Below are positions 43,355-50,947 of a stretch of DNA of 64,000 nt, one piece after another (positions within the stretch are counted from its first letter, which is position 1; every line of letters starts with the position of its first letter). Both the position numbers and the translations under genes were made by a program. The stretch is taken from contig OZ252048.1 of NCBI GenBank assembly GCA_965247915.1, positions 2,108,001 through 2,172,000 of the forward strand, given 5' to 3'. The DNA is from JAKZRT01 sp965247915. GTDB taxonomy: Bacteria; Pseudomonadota; Alphaproteobacteria; Rhodobacterales; Rhodobacteraceae. The notes below the pieces were generated by a model that saw only the letters and a program-made list of their open reading frames with translations, had not been told where the DNA came from and ran no database searches.

Positions 43355-44187
43355 TGCATGAGGTTGACGTCGCGGGCGTTACATTCGGGAACGATTGCCC
43401 GCTGGTGGTGATCGCTGGTCCCTGCCAGTTGGAAAGCGCCGATCACGCCCAGATGATCGCCGGTGCAATGTCCGAGGCCTGCAAGGCCGCGGGCGCCGGG
43501 TATGTTTTCAAAGCCAGCTATGACAAGGCCAACCGTACCTCGCTGAAGGGCCGGCGCGGGGCGGGCTTGGAGGCAGGCCTCAAGGTTTTGGAAAGTGTGC
43601 GGGACGCGATCGGGGTGCCGACCCTGACCGACGTTCATGAACCGGGCCATTGTGCGGCTGTGGCCGAGGCTGTGGACATTCTGCAGATCCCGGCGTTCTT
43701 GTGCCGCCAGACCGATCTTCTATTCGCCGCGGGCGAAACCAGTGCGGCGATCAACATCAAGAAGGGTCAGTTTCTGGCCCCCTGGGATATGGTCAACGTG
43801 GTCGCCAAGGTCGAGAGCACCGGCAACCAGCGCATTCTGCTGACCGAACGCGGATCGTCGTTTGGCTATAACACGCTGGTGACCGACATGCGCGCCCTGC
43901 CGACGATGGCCAAAACCGGGTATCCGGTGGTTATGGACGCGACCCATTCGGTCCAGCAGCCCGGCGGTCAGGGCGGGTCGTCGGGCGGTCAGCGCGAATT
44001 TGCGCCGGTCATGGCCCGGGCGGCGGTGTCGCTTGGCATCGCGGCGGTGTTCATCGAAACCCACGAGGAGCCGGATCGCGCGCCCTCGGACGGCCCCAAT
44101 ATGATTGCGCTGGCCGAGATGCCAGCGCTGGTCGCTTCGCTGATGGCCTTTGACCGCCTCGGCAAGGCCGATCCAATCCGGGTTTAG
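43354..44187 (+). CDS. kdsA: 3-deoxy-8-phosphooctulonate synthase
   Basis: KdsA condenses phosphoenolpyruvate and arabinose-5-phosphate to Kdo-8-phosphate, the precursor of Kdo for lipid A core and for the Kdo linker of exported capsules. The 277-residue protein carries VVIAGPCQLES (about 20-30), FKASYDKANRTS (near 52-63), FLCRQTDLL near 115 and MDATHSVQQPGG near 195. The metal-type KdsA Cys in AGPCQLE is seen but that alone does not settle the metal class. ATG 43354 is used; a GTG one codon upstream is equally possible. It starts within the kpsE stop, which ties Kdo supply to capsule export. Confidence 0.93.
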   Translation: MHEVDVAGVTFGNDCPLVVIAGPCQLESADHAQMIAGAMSEACKAAGAGYVFKASYDKANRTSLKGRRGAGLEAGLKVLESVRDAIGVPTLTDVHEPGHCAAVAEAVDILQIPAFLCRQTDLLFAAGETSAAINIKKGQFLAPWDMVNVVAKVESTGNQRILLTERGSSFGYNTLVTDMRALPTMAKTGYPVVMDATHSVQQPGGQGGSSGGQREFAPVMARAAVSLGIAAVFIETHEEPDRAPSDGPNMIALAEMPALVASLMAFDRLGKADPIRV

Positions 44188-44327
44188 ACGCGCGCGAGAG
44201 GGGGGTTGATCCCGGGCCGCCCGGCCAGGACCAGGCGATGAACAGGCGCGGCGCATTTGCGCCATGAAAATTTAGGCTCCGGGGCTTGCGTCAAGCTATC
44301 TCAGCGCGTAAATCACCCCGGCACCTT

Positions 44328-44402
44328 TGGGGTGTAGCCAAGTGGTAAGGCAGCAGTTTTTGGTACTGTGTATCGTAGGTTCGAATCCTACCACCCCAGC
44401 CA
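44328..44402 (+). tRNA. tRNA-Gln (anticodon TTG)
   Basis: The 75-nt gene folds as a cloverleaf. The acceptor stem TGGGGTG pairs with CACCCCA, the anticodon stem GCAGT/ACTGT encloses the 7-base loop TTTTGGT with anticodon TTG, and the T arm is GTAGG-TTCGAAT-CCTAC. The 3' end GCCA includes an encoded CCA. It lies 140 bases after kdsA and marks the left edge of the mobile zone. Confidence 0.95.
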
Positions 44403-44584
44403 CGCACTTCCAGTATCTGAGACGCGGTTAGATTGCAGGGCAATTATCTCGTGTTTTAGGGGACTTGGGTACTGCCAATCCTGACAGAGACGCGTTCAGT
44501 CGCTGAAATTGGCGCGATTCAGGGCTCCAGTCTCAGTTCGGGATTTTCACGGTACGAGTTTGGAGATTCAGCGGCGCGACTGGA

Positions 44585-46228
44585 TCAAAGGGGTGCGAAC
44601 TTTTCACGCTGTTCGGACCAGATGGCGGAGAAGCCAGTCTTGATCAGATAGTCAGTGGTGAGACCATCGGGCTGCGCGCCCATTGTGATGGCGTTCACAG
44701 CATCTGGTGCAAGAAGCGCCAGATCGACAACGTCTTGGATACGGCGCTTTGAAGTGCTTTCTGCCTTAGCGATGTCAGTGAAGGTTTTGCCTTCGACGAT
44801 CATTGGCAGCCAGCGCCTCGCTTTGACGATGTTCTGGACGAGCGTGTGATCAATCTCTGTGGGCGCAACACCCAGATGCAGTTTCAGCTCGACACCCCGG
44901 CGCCGCATTCGGAAGAATATCTCATAGGCGAGCTGATCCGGATCGATCTGCTCAGGTCTGAGGTGCAACACATCGGCGAGTGCGCCGTGTCCGAGATTCA
45001 GGCAAAGAGAGCCGGGCTGGATCTCAACGCGTTCAACCAGTTTCAGGAGCGCTGCATTCGGGAGTTTGCGACGATCTTGGAATGCCGCCAGACAATCCTG
45101 TGCATTTGATATCTCAGCAACCGTCGGGTCGATAAGCAGCTGGACTACGGCATCTGGTTGCACGAACCGGTTGCAAACGGCATCACTTAGCAAGGCCTCC
45201 AATTGCTCCGCCGGCAACCTCCAGGAATCGGGATGCTTCTTGCTGCGATCCACCACAAGGCGTCGGGATATGTAGTAGCGCAGGCGTTTACCGTTTATCT
45301 TGCTGTGGCTCGGTGTCAGCGGATCACCGGTTTCATCAAAGAGCTTGCCGGCAAGGGGCGATCGAGTTGCCCGCTGTTTAGTGCCGCGAGCTTTAACCGA
45401 GCCACCTTGCAGCATCCCCTGCAACTGATCCCATACCTCTGGGACGATGACCGCATCGTGCTGTCCCTCAAAGACCTTGTTTTTATGCCGAATGCGGCCC
45501 GCATAAATCGGATTGGTCAGGATGTGATGGATGTGCCCCCGGTCAAACAATCCTCCACCCGTGATCCGGCCATCCGGGCGCTCACGCCGTTTGGTTCTGA
45601 GACCCAACGCTTCGGCCCGTTCTTTCACCAGCCGGATTGCGCGATGTTCACGAAAGAGATCATAAATCTTACGGACGACTATGGCCTCAGTCTCATCAAT
45701 TTTCAGGGTTCTACCGCCCGGCAGATATTCGAGAGGCACATTGCCGCCCATCCAAAGTCCCCTGCGTTTTGAAGCGGCTATCTTGTCCCGAATGCGTTCG
45801 GCTGCGACCTCCCGTTCGAACTGGGCGAAGGACAACAAAACATTAAGCGTCAGCCGCCCCATGCTGGTGGCGGTATTGAAGCTCTGCGTGACCGAGACGA
45901 AGGAGGCCCCAGCTGCATCCAGCCGATCTACCAGTTTCGCAAAGTCGGCCAAGGATCGCGTCAGGCGGTCGATCTTGTAGACGACTATCTGATCCACTCG
46001 TTTCTCATCCACCGCCTGCATTAACGCTTGCAGCGCCGGGCGATCAAGATGACCGCCGGAGATGCCGCCGTCATCATAGTGGTCAGGAAGCAATTCCCAG
46101 CCTTCATGTTTCTGGCTGGCGACATAGGCCTCGCAGGCTTTGCGCTGCGCATCCAGCGAGTTAAATTCCTGCTCGAGCCTCTCCTCAGTGATTTTGCGGG
46201 TATAGATGGCGCATCTGATCCGGCGCAT
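44585..46228 (-). CDS. Large serine recombinase, catalytic serine replaced by isoleucine
   Basis: The 547-residue protein is a large serine recombinase. It has an N-terminal resolvase domain (about 5-150, with VVYKIDRLTRSLADF and AQFEREVAAERIRDKIAASK), a recombinase domain (about 160-270, FDRGHIHHILTNPIYAGRIRHKNK) and a long C-terminal region. The usual start is YTRKS-type; here residues 9-14 read YTRKIT, so the nucleophilic serine is Ile13. An AGC to ATC change would suffice. The protein is otherwise full length, but strand cleavage should be impossible. Its ATG overlaps the stop of the DUF2924 gene (TGATG). The 182 bases between it and tRNA-Gln show no feature. Confidence 0.88.
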   Translation of the reverse strand: MRRIRCAIYTRKITEERLEQEFNSLDAQRKACEAYVASQKHEGWELLPDHYDDGGISGGHLDRPALQALMQAVDEKRVDQIVVYKIDRLTRSLADFAKLVDRLDAAGASFVSVTQSFNTATSMGRLTLNVLLSFAQFEREVAAERIRDKIAASKRRGLWMGGNVPLEYLPGGRTLKIDETEAIVVRKIYDLFREHRAIRLVKERAEALGLRTKRRERPDGRITGGGLFDRGHIHHILTNPIYAGRIRHKNKVFEGQHDAVIVPEVWDQLQGMLQGGSVKARGTKQRATRSPLAGKLFDETGDPLTPSHSKINGKRLRYYISRRLVVDRSKKHPDSWRLPAEQLEALLSDAVCNRFVQPDAVVQLLIDPTVAEISNAQDCLAAFQDRRKLPNAALLKLVERVEIQPGSLCLNLGHGALADVLHLRPEQIDPDQLAYEIFFRMRRRGVELKLHLGVAPTEIDHTLVQNIVKARRWLPMIVEGKTFTDIAKAESTSKRRIQDVVDLALLAPDAVNAITMGAQPDGLTTDYLIKTGFSAIWSEQREKFAPL

Positions 46229-46482
46229 CAGGTCAGCCCAAAGAAACGCGGGCCCGACCACTGAGCTCCGGTGATGTGCCGGGCGATGGCCGACAGGGAC
46301 CGCCAGGTTTTGCCATCCATTTCAAAACCGCTTTCAACAGCTTCCACATGGTAGGTTCGGCCGTTCCATTCGCGGATCAGATGTGATCCGGATTTGGCTG
46401 CTGTCGCTGGCGCTTTGCCGGCCGCAATCCGACGCAGGGCACGTTCTGTCTTTGGCGAAACTCCACCTAAAGCGTTTCACTT

Positions 46483-47098
46483 TTAGTCGTGCGCATAACC
46501 GGCTGCCTTGAAGTAGTTCCAGCATTCAGTTTCGTCGTAGAGGTCACAGATTTCTCCTACCGCCCGCCACAGGGCGTCGATTGTTCTGGCCTTGATCCGC
46601 CGGAGATGGGCTTTGAGCTTTGAAAACGCCATTTCGATCGGGTTTAGATCCGGGGAATAGGGTGGCAGGAACAGGAACCAAGCGCCGCATTTGCGCAGGA
46701 TCGCGGCGGCTTTCGCGCTCTTGTGCGAGGACAGGTTATCGAGGATGACAACATCACCTTGGTTCAGCGCCGGCGCGAGCTGGGTTTCGACATAGGCCTC
46801 GAAACCAGCTCGGTTGACCGGCCCGTCCAGCACCCAGGGTGCGATCAGGCCATCGCATCTGAGCCCGGCAATGAAGGTTTGTGTGCGCCAATATCCAAAA
46901 GGTGCTGTGGCGCGCAGGCGCTGGCCTTTGAGCGACCGGCCCCGCATCCGCGTCATGTTGGTCTTCACGCTGGTCTCGTCGATAAAGACCAGCCGGTGCG
47001 GGGTTTTGCGCATGAACGGCTGGCGATGAACCTGCCAGATATAGCGCTTACGGCGCGCCCGCGCGCGACCAGCCTCCACTGCCAGAAGCGATTTTTTT
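46483..47098 (-). CDS. IS630 transposase, catalytic part (orfB), distinct element
   Basis: The catalytic half of the transposase is open from the A7 run (47092-47098) to 46483; an internal start at 47079 would give 198 residues. It carries VFIDETSVKTN, VILDNLSSHKS and the Glu in LNPIEMAFSKLKAHL. It lies in the +1 frame relative to its orfA. The residues just after the run (SLLAVEAGRARARRKR) continue the family sequence, showing where the frames must join. Confidence 0.8.
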
Positions 47099-47440
47099 AT
47101 ATGTGAAGCCTGCGGATTTCAGGACTCGGCTGATCGAGAAGAGATGCACACCCACCCGATGTTTGCGCGCGAGCCAGTCCCTCAATTCCGCCAAAGTCAG
47201 ATCGGGATGCGCTGCAACTTGTGCCACCAGCGCCGTTCTGAAAGCCGCCAGCTTGCCCTTGCCGCTCGGTCGCCCCTGTTTTGCTGATGCTGCTGAGCCG
47301 GATTTCTCAAAACGCTGAACGACCTTGATGACAAAGCTCGGGCTCACTCCGAAACGCCGCGCAACCTCGCGCCGGGAAATCCCCGTCCGAACCTGTGAAA
47401 TCACCCGCGTGCGCAAATCCAAAGAATAAGTATTGCTCAT
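47048..47440 (-). CDS. IS630 transposase, DNA-binding part (orfA), distinct element
   Basis: The 130-residue product has helix-turn-helix segments (ISRREVARRFGVSPSFVIKVVQRF) and begins at ATG 47440 after GGAGGTG. Family sequence ends at TYKK, encoded by the A7 run; the following residues are out of frame. Same organisation as the other two IS630 elements in the window. Confidence 0.8.
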   Translation of the reverse strand: MSNTYSLDLRTRVISQVRTGISRREVARRFGVSPSFVIKVVQRFEKSGSAASAKQGRPSGKGKLAAFRTALVAQVAAHPDLTLAELRDWLARKHRVGVHLFSISRVLKSAGFTYKKIASGSGGWSRAGAP

Positions 47441-47798
47441 AATTCACCTCCAAATAGCGTGAATCACAAATCAATCCCTTTGGGAATCCCCATTGATTCC
47501 AAGTTCAGGTGAAGTGCTTTAGTACCCGGCATTGTTTCTCCCAGGCCAGAACACGCTGCATGATCTGAAGTGACAGATACTTGGACGGCGAGCGCCCAAA
47601 CGCACCCTGCCATCGCTCCAGACAAGCGGCCCGGTCTGACCCCTCTATCTCTGCAATGGCTGCCGGCAGCATCTCTGATACCGGCACCTTCATGGAGCAA
47701 CTCCGGCGGAGACAATGCGGTACATCGATCCCTTTGCGGCATCGCTGCGTTCAACCAATTGAACTACTCCCCAACCGTTGGACAGTATTTGGCGCAAT

Positions 47799-48662
47799 CT
47801 AAGCTACTTTTTGCTCCTGCTGATCGGGTTGCGTTGTTTCATTTCTCTGCCAATAGACCACGTCTGGAGGCTGGCCGCCAAGTGCGGAATGCGGCCGCTT
47901 CTGATTGTAGAACTCCATCCATTTGCCGACGCCGGCCTTGGCCTCCGATCCAGTCTCCCAGGCGTGCAGATAGACGCACTCGTATTTCAGCGAGCGCCAC
48001 AGCCGTTCCACAAAAATATTGTCGAGGAACCGGCCCTTGCCGTCCATCGAGATATGCACGCCTGTCCGCTTCAGTTGGCCCGTCCAGACAAAGGATGTGA
48101 ACTGACTGCTTTGGTCAGTGTTCATGATCTGGGGCGGGCCAAACTTGTGGATTGCCTCGTTCAACGCCTCGACGCAGAAGTCCGCTTCCAGCGTGTTCGA
48201 GATGCGCCACGCCAGCACTTTGCGCGTGTGCCAGTCCATGATGGCCAGGAGATACAGGAAGCCGCGTCGCATTGGCAGATAGGTGATATCAGAACACCAG
48301 ACCTGATTGGGGCGGGTCACACGAAGCCCACGTAGCAGATAGGGGTAAATCTTGTGGCCCTTCGCGGCCTTGCTGGTGTTGGGCCTCTGGTAGATCGGCA
48401 TGAGGCCCATCAACCGCATGAGCCGTCGGATGCGCTTCTCGTTCACCAGATGACCTTCGTTCCGAAGATGCCACGTCATTTGGCGCACACCGTAAAACGG
48501 CGTTTCCAAGAACTGCTTATCTATCAGGCGCATCAGGTCGAGGTTCATCGCGGTCTCACCCTTTGGCTCATAGTAAAAGGATGACCGTGAGATCGACAGC
48601 AAGGCGCATTGTTTGCCAACAGACAGGTTTGGAAGGCCTGGCTCAATCATCTTCCGCCTCAC
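47799..48662 (-). CDS. IS3-family transposase OrfB
   Basis: The 287-residue protein has the IS3 HTH_21-like N-terminal region and an integrase catalytic core. The DDE residues appear in VWCSDITYLPM, IMNTDQSSQFTS and DNIFVERLWRSLKYE. The second motif has Ser where Gly is usual (NTDQSSQ for NTDQGSQ), which should be tolerated. Its start overlaps the orfA stop by 4 bases (ATGA). Confidence 0.88.
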   Translation of the reverse strand: MRRKMIEPGLPNLSVGKQCALLSISRSSFYYEPKGETAMNLDLMRLIDKQFLETPFYGVRQMTWHLRNEGHLVNEKRIRRLMRLMGLMPIYQRPNTSKAAKGHKIYPYLLRGLRVTRPNQVWCSDITYLPMRRGFLYLLAIMDWHTRKVLAWRISNTLEADFCVEALNEAIHKFGPPQIMNTDQSSQFTSFVWTGQLKRTGVHISMDGKGRFLDNIFVERLWRSLKYECVYLHAWETGSEAKAGVGKWMEFYNQKRPHSALGGQPPDVVYWQRNETTQPDQQEQKVA

Positions 48663-48952
48663 TTGCCGGCCCAGGGCTTGAGCTTTCTGGCCAAAAAATC
48701 GTTGGCGACGGCCAGCTCCCCTATCTTGGCGTGCAAGTCTTTAACCTGTTCTTCGTCAACTTCAGCCGCTTTCCTGCTGCCGCGCCCGAACACGCCCGAC
48801 GCGCCTTCAAGCAACGCACGTTTCCATTGATGGATCATGGTAGGATGCACGCCAAACCGGCTCGCCAACTCTGAAACCGTCGCCTCCCCCTTCAGCGCCT
48901 CCAATGCCACCTTGGCCTTAAACTCTGGATGATGTTGCTTTCGTTTCGACAT
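48659..48952 (-). CDS. IS3-family transposase OrfA
   Basis: The 97-residue protein has the IS3 helix-turn-helix (SELASRFGVHPTMIHQWKRAL, about 27-47) and a C-terminal leucine-zipper-like helix. It starts at ATG 48952 after AGGAGATC. OrfA binds the terminal repeats, and with OrfB forms the transposase. Confidence 0.88.
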   Translation of the reverse strand: MSKRKQHHPEFKAKVALEALKGEATVSELASRFGVHPTMIHQWKRALLEGASGVFGRGSRKAAEVDEEQVKDLHAKIGELAVANDFLARKLKPWAGK

Positions 48953-49032
48953 TTCTGATCTCCTTCGTGTTGAAGATCAGCAGACTACAAATCGCAGCTT
49001 ACGTCAGTGTCCGAATTTCGGGGGGTAGCTCA

Positions 49033-49388
49033 ACCCAGATTCGGCGGAAAAACCTGCGGGTGCTGCGCCAAGTATGAACGTGAAGGCCCACCTCGTCGCC
49101 CGCATCCTTGAGCGCGTCCAGCTTGTCGCCGTGCATTTTCAAGGCCCAGCCCGGATCACCAAAGCCCTCTGCGATCTGCGGATCGAGGCGGATGAGCCAG
49201 TTGAAATTGACCGGGGCACCGAACCGGTCTTCAAGTTTTGGGCGTATCGCGCCAATGTAGTCAAACATCAAAAGGAACCCCTGCCATTCCGCCTCGGATC
49301 CGGAAATGAGCCGCGCGTCGGGTTCGACGTCGATATTCACAAAAATCCTCGTAAACGAATTTTCGTTTCTTGCGGCCTGCCCTTTCAC
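49033..49388 (-). pseudogene. Fragment of a polysaccharide-deacetylase-like gene
   Basis: About 118 residues remain of a protein whose start reads FTRIFVNIDVEPDARL and which later has NFNWLIRLDPQIAEGFG and DEVGLHVHTWR. The NIDVEPD and HVHTWR segments recall the metal-binding motifs of polysaccharide-deacetylase-like proteins of polysaccharide clusters. The 3' end is cut by the IS3 right end at 49032. The GTG at 49388 is a nominal start; the 37 bases before it abut IS630 copy 2. The fragment suggests that a polysaccharide gene cluster once lay here. Confidence 0.6.
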
Positions 49389-49509
49389 TTGCTTTCCAAT
49401 CGGTTGGGCTGTCGCGCCGGACCCCTAAAGCGGTTTGCGTTTGATGTGAATCGAAAGGGGATTCCCAAAGTGTTGTTTGTCTGATTCATTTCCCGTGAGG
49501 AGGTGGAGC

Positions 49510-49884
49510 ATGGGCAAACCGTATTCTTTGGATCTTCGGCAGCGGATATGCGGGTATATTGCGGCCGGAAACTCTTGTCGCGCTGCGGGGCGGGTTTATG
49601 GCGTCAGTGCAGCGACGGCGGTGCGTTATGCGGCGGATCAACGTGAGCGGGGCGAGGTCACACCCAAGCCACAGGGCAGGCCAGCGGGCCGGTTTGGCAA
49701 GCTGGCACCGCATGCGGGTTTCCTGATCGAGATTGTCCGGGCTGAACCGGACATAACATTGCAGGAACTTGCGGGTGCGCTTGCGGAGACGCACGGCGTG
49801 AGCGTTCAGCTCTCCTCAATCCACCGGGCTCTGGAACGCGCAGGGTTTTCATATAAAAAAAGGACTTGTCGCGCAGGAACGTGA
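49510..49884 (+). CDS. IS630 transposase, DNA-binding part (orfA), copy 2
   Basis: Same protein as in copy 1, starting MGKPYSLDLRQR at ATG 49510 after GAGGAGGT. The frame runs through the A7 run at 49855-49861 and stops soon after. Conserved length and lack of other lesions indicate purifying selection or recent transposition. Confidence 0.82.
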   Translation: MGKPYSLDLRQRICGYIAAGNSCRAAGRVYGVSAATAVRYAADQRERGEVTPKPQGRPAGRFGKLAPHAGFLIEIVRAEPDITLQELAGALAETHGVSVQLSSIHRALERAGFSYKKRTCRAGT

Positions 49885-50470
49885 CCGGCCCGCCCTGCAT
49901 AAGGCGCGAAGGGAATGGATCAGCCGCCGCCAGCCGCGCATGCGCGCCGAACCGCACAGGCTGGTATTCATCGATGAAACCGCCGTCAAAACCAACCTCA
50001 CCCGGTTGCGCGGGCGCAGCTTCAGGGGTGAGCGGCTTTATGGCACCGCACCCTTTGGAAAATGGGGCACGCAGACCTTCATCGCCGGGCTGACCCATAA
50101 CGCGCTGATTGCACCCTGGGTGATCAGCGGCGCAATGGATGGATCGGCGTTCGAGACTTATATCGAGACCCAGCTTGCGCCTGCGCTGGACCCTGGAACT
50201 GTGGTCATTCTCGACAATCTTTCCACCCACAAAAGCCACCGCGCGGCACAGGCGTTGAGGGCGCGCGGATGCTGGTTCTTGTTCCTGCCACCCTACTCCC
50301 CGGATCTTAACCCGATCGAAATGGCGTTCTCAAAGTTGAAAGCTCACCTGCGAAGGGTTGGAGCAAGAACCTTCGATGCCCTCTTTGACGCCCTCAGCGA
50401 CATTTGTGATCTCTTCGACCCAGACCAATGCTGGAACTTCCTCAAGGCCGCGGGATATGCCTCAGATTAA
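49855..50470 (+). CDS. IS630 transposase, catalytic part (orfB), copy 2
   Basis: The frame is open from the A7 run to 50470. A stand-alone ATG at 49940 gives 176 residues. It carries VFIDETAVKTN, VILDNLSTHKS and NPIEMAFSKLK. As in copy 1 it needs a +1 shift, or loss of one A by slippage, to be fused to orfA. Confidence 0.8.
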
Positions 50471-50485
50471 ATGCAATATGCTTTA

Positions 50486-50600
50486 GGCTGTCTGAGCCAA
50501 GAAGAGTGTCGGGTTCAACGGTCGACGCGCTGACCACCCCAGCGAAGCCGACGCCCAGCGAAATTGCCAGCGCCACAGTAAATGCCGAAAACTTTAACAC
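50486..50600 (-). pseudogene. 5' fragment of a secreted protein gene truncated by IS630 copy 2
   Basis: A GTG at 50600, preceded by GAGGGG, opens a 38-codon frame that encodes a convincing signal peptide (LKFSAFTVALAISLGVGFAG, then VVSASTVEPD) before meeting the IS end. Joining across the IS with one TA does not put it in frame with the deacetylase-like fragment, so they may be different genes or the junction may be rearranged. The remaining gap 50601-50947 is AT-rich and shows no supported gene; it should hold the promoter of the YbdK-like gene. Confidence 0.55.
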
Positions 50601-50947
50601 AACAGCCCCTCACAGCCTACCGCCCGCCTGAACAAGGCGGGAACACAGTTAAAGCTTAACTTCGCCACAATATTTTCGCAACTCATTTCGCCGTCTGATT
50701 ATTTCCCGATTGACCTTCCGCACGGTCAATTGGCAACCAGAGAAAGATATTGTCAACAATGCCCCCGTTTAACCGTGGGATTGTTCACTCTGGCGCGACA
50801 TTCCGCACGCCGTCGTGATCGCGTCTCGGGACATTTGACCGCAACTTACGAATCGTTTGGTCGCACCGAGCAACATTCGCCGGTTTGATTTTTGTCTTGA
50901 TCGGTGATGTTCCCGCACCCAATATGGACCGAAACCGCAGAGGGCCA

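Larger units (their letters stand above)
46468..47521 (-). mobile_element. IS630-family element, distinct type, inside DUF2924 gene
   Basis: The 1054-bp element is bounded by TAAAGC...GCTTTA with terminal repeats sharing TAAAGC-NN-TTCAC. Target TA is duplicated, proven by the frame it interrupts. It is related to but clearly different in sequence from the copies at 6220-7279 and 49426-50485. Confidence 0.9.
46228..47693 (-). pseudogene. DUF2924-family gene split by an IS630 element
   Basis: The 5' part (47693 to 47522) encodes MKVPVSEMLPAAIAEIEG and on to CRVL; the 3' part (46467 to 46228) encodes GGVSPKTERALRRIAAG through WNGRTYHVEAVESGFEMDG and SLSAIARHITG. Removing 46468-47521 with one TA restores a continuous frame through CRVLGGVSPK of about 137 codons. 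DUF2924 genes commonly precede this type of recombinase and their role is not known. Each part keeps family sequence without further stops, so the insertion looks recent. Confidence 0.85.
47760..49032 (-). mobile_element. IS3-family insertion sequence
   Basis: The 1273-bp element holds overlapping orfA and orfB. Likely ends are TGAACTACTCCCC (left) and the complement of TGAGCTACCCCCC (right), with GGACA shared at a similar depth. The flanking triplets (AAT left, ACC right) do not match, so no 3-bp target duplication is visible. The left flank is upstream sequence of the DUF2924 gene, while the right flank is the cut end of a different gene. Confidence 0.8.
49426..50485 (+). mobile_element. 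IS630-family element, copy 2 (inverted relative to copy 1)
   Basis: This 1060-bp element is nearly identical to the one at 6220-7279 but in opposite orientation. It is bounded by TA plus AAGC...GCTT plus TA. At least one base differs (MRAE versus MRAK in orfB). It separates the deacetylase-like fragment from a truncated secreted-protein gene. Confidence 0.92.

Noticed and set aside
47464..47754. 96-codon minus-strand frame beside the DUF2924 gene
   Set aside because: It overlaps the genuine DUF2924 5' part in another frame and runs across the IS630 boundary.
50533..50543. Eleven-base match (ACCACCCCAGC) to the 3' end of tRNA-Gln, suggestive of an att site bounding the island
   Set aside because: Too short to exclude chance, it falls inside a signal-peptide coding fragment, and no tyrosine integrase is present in the zone; the resident recombinase is of the serine type.
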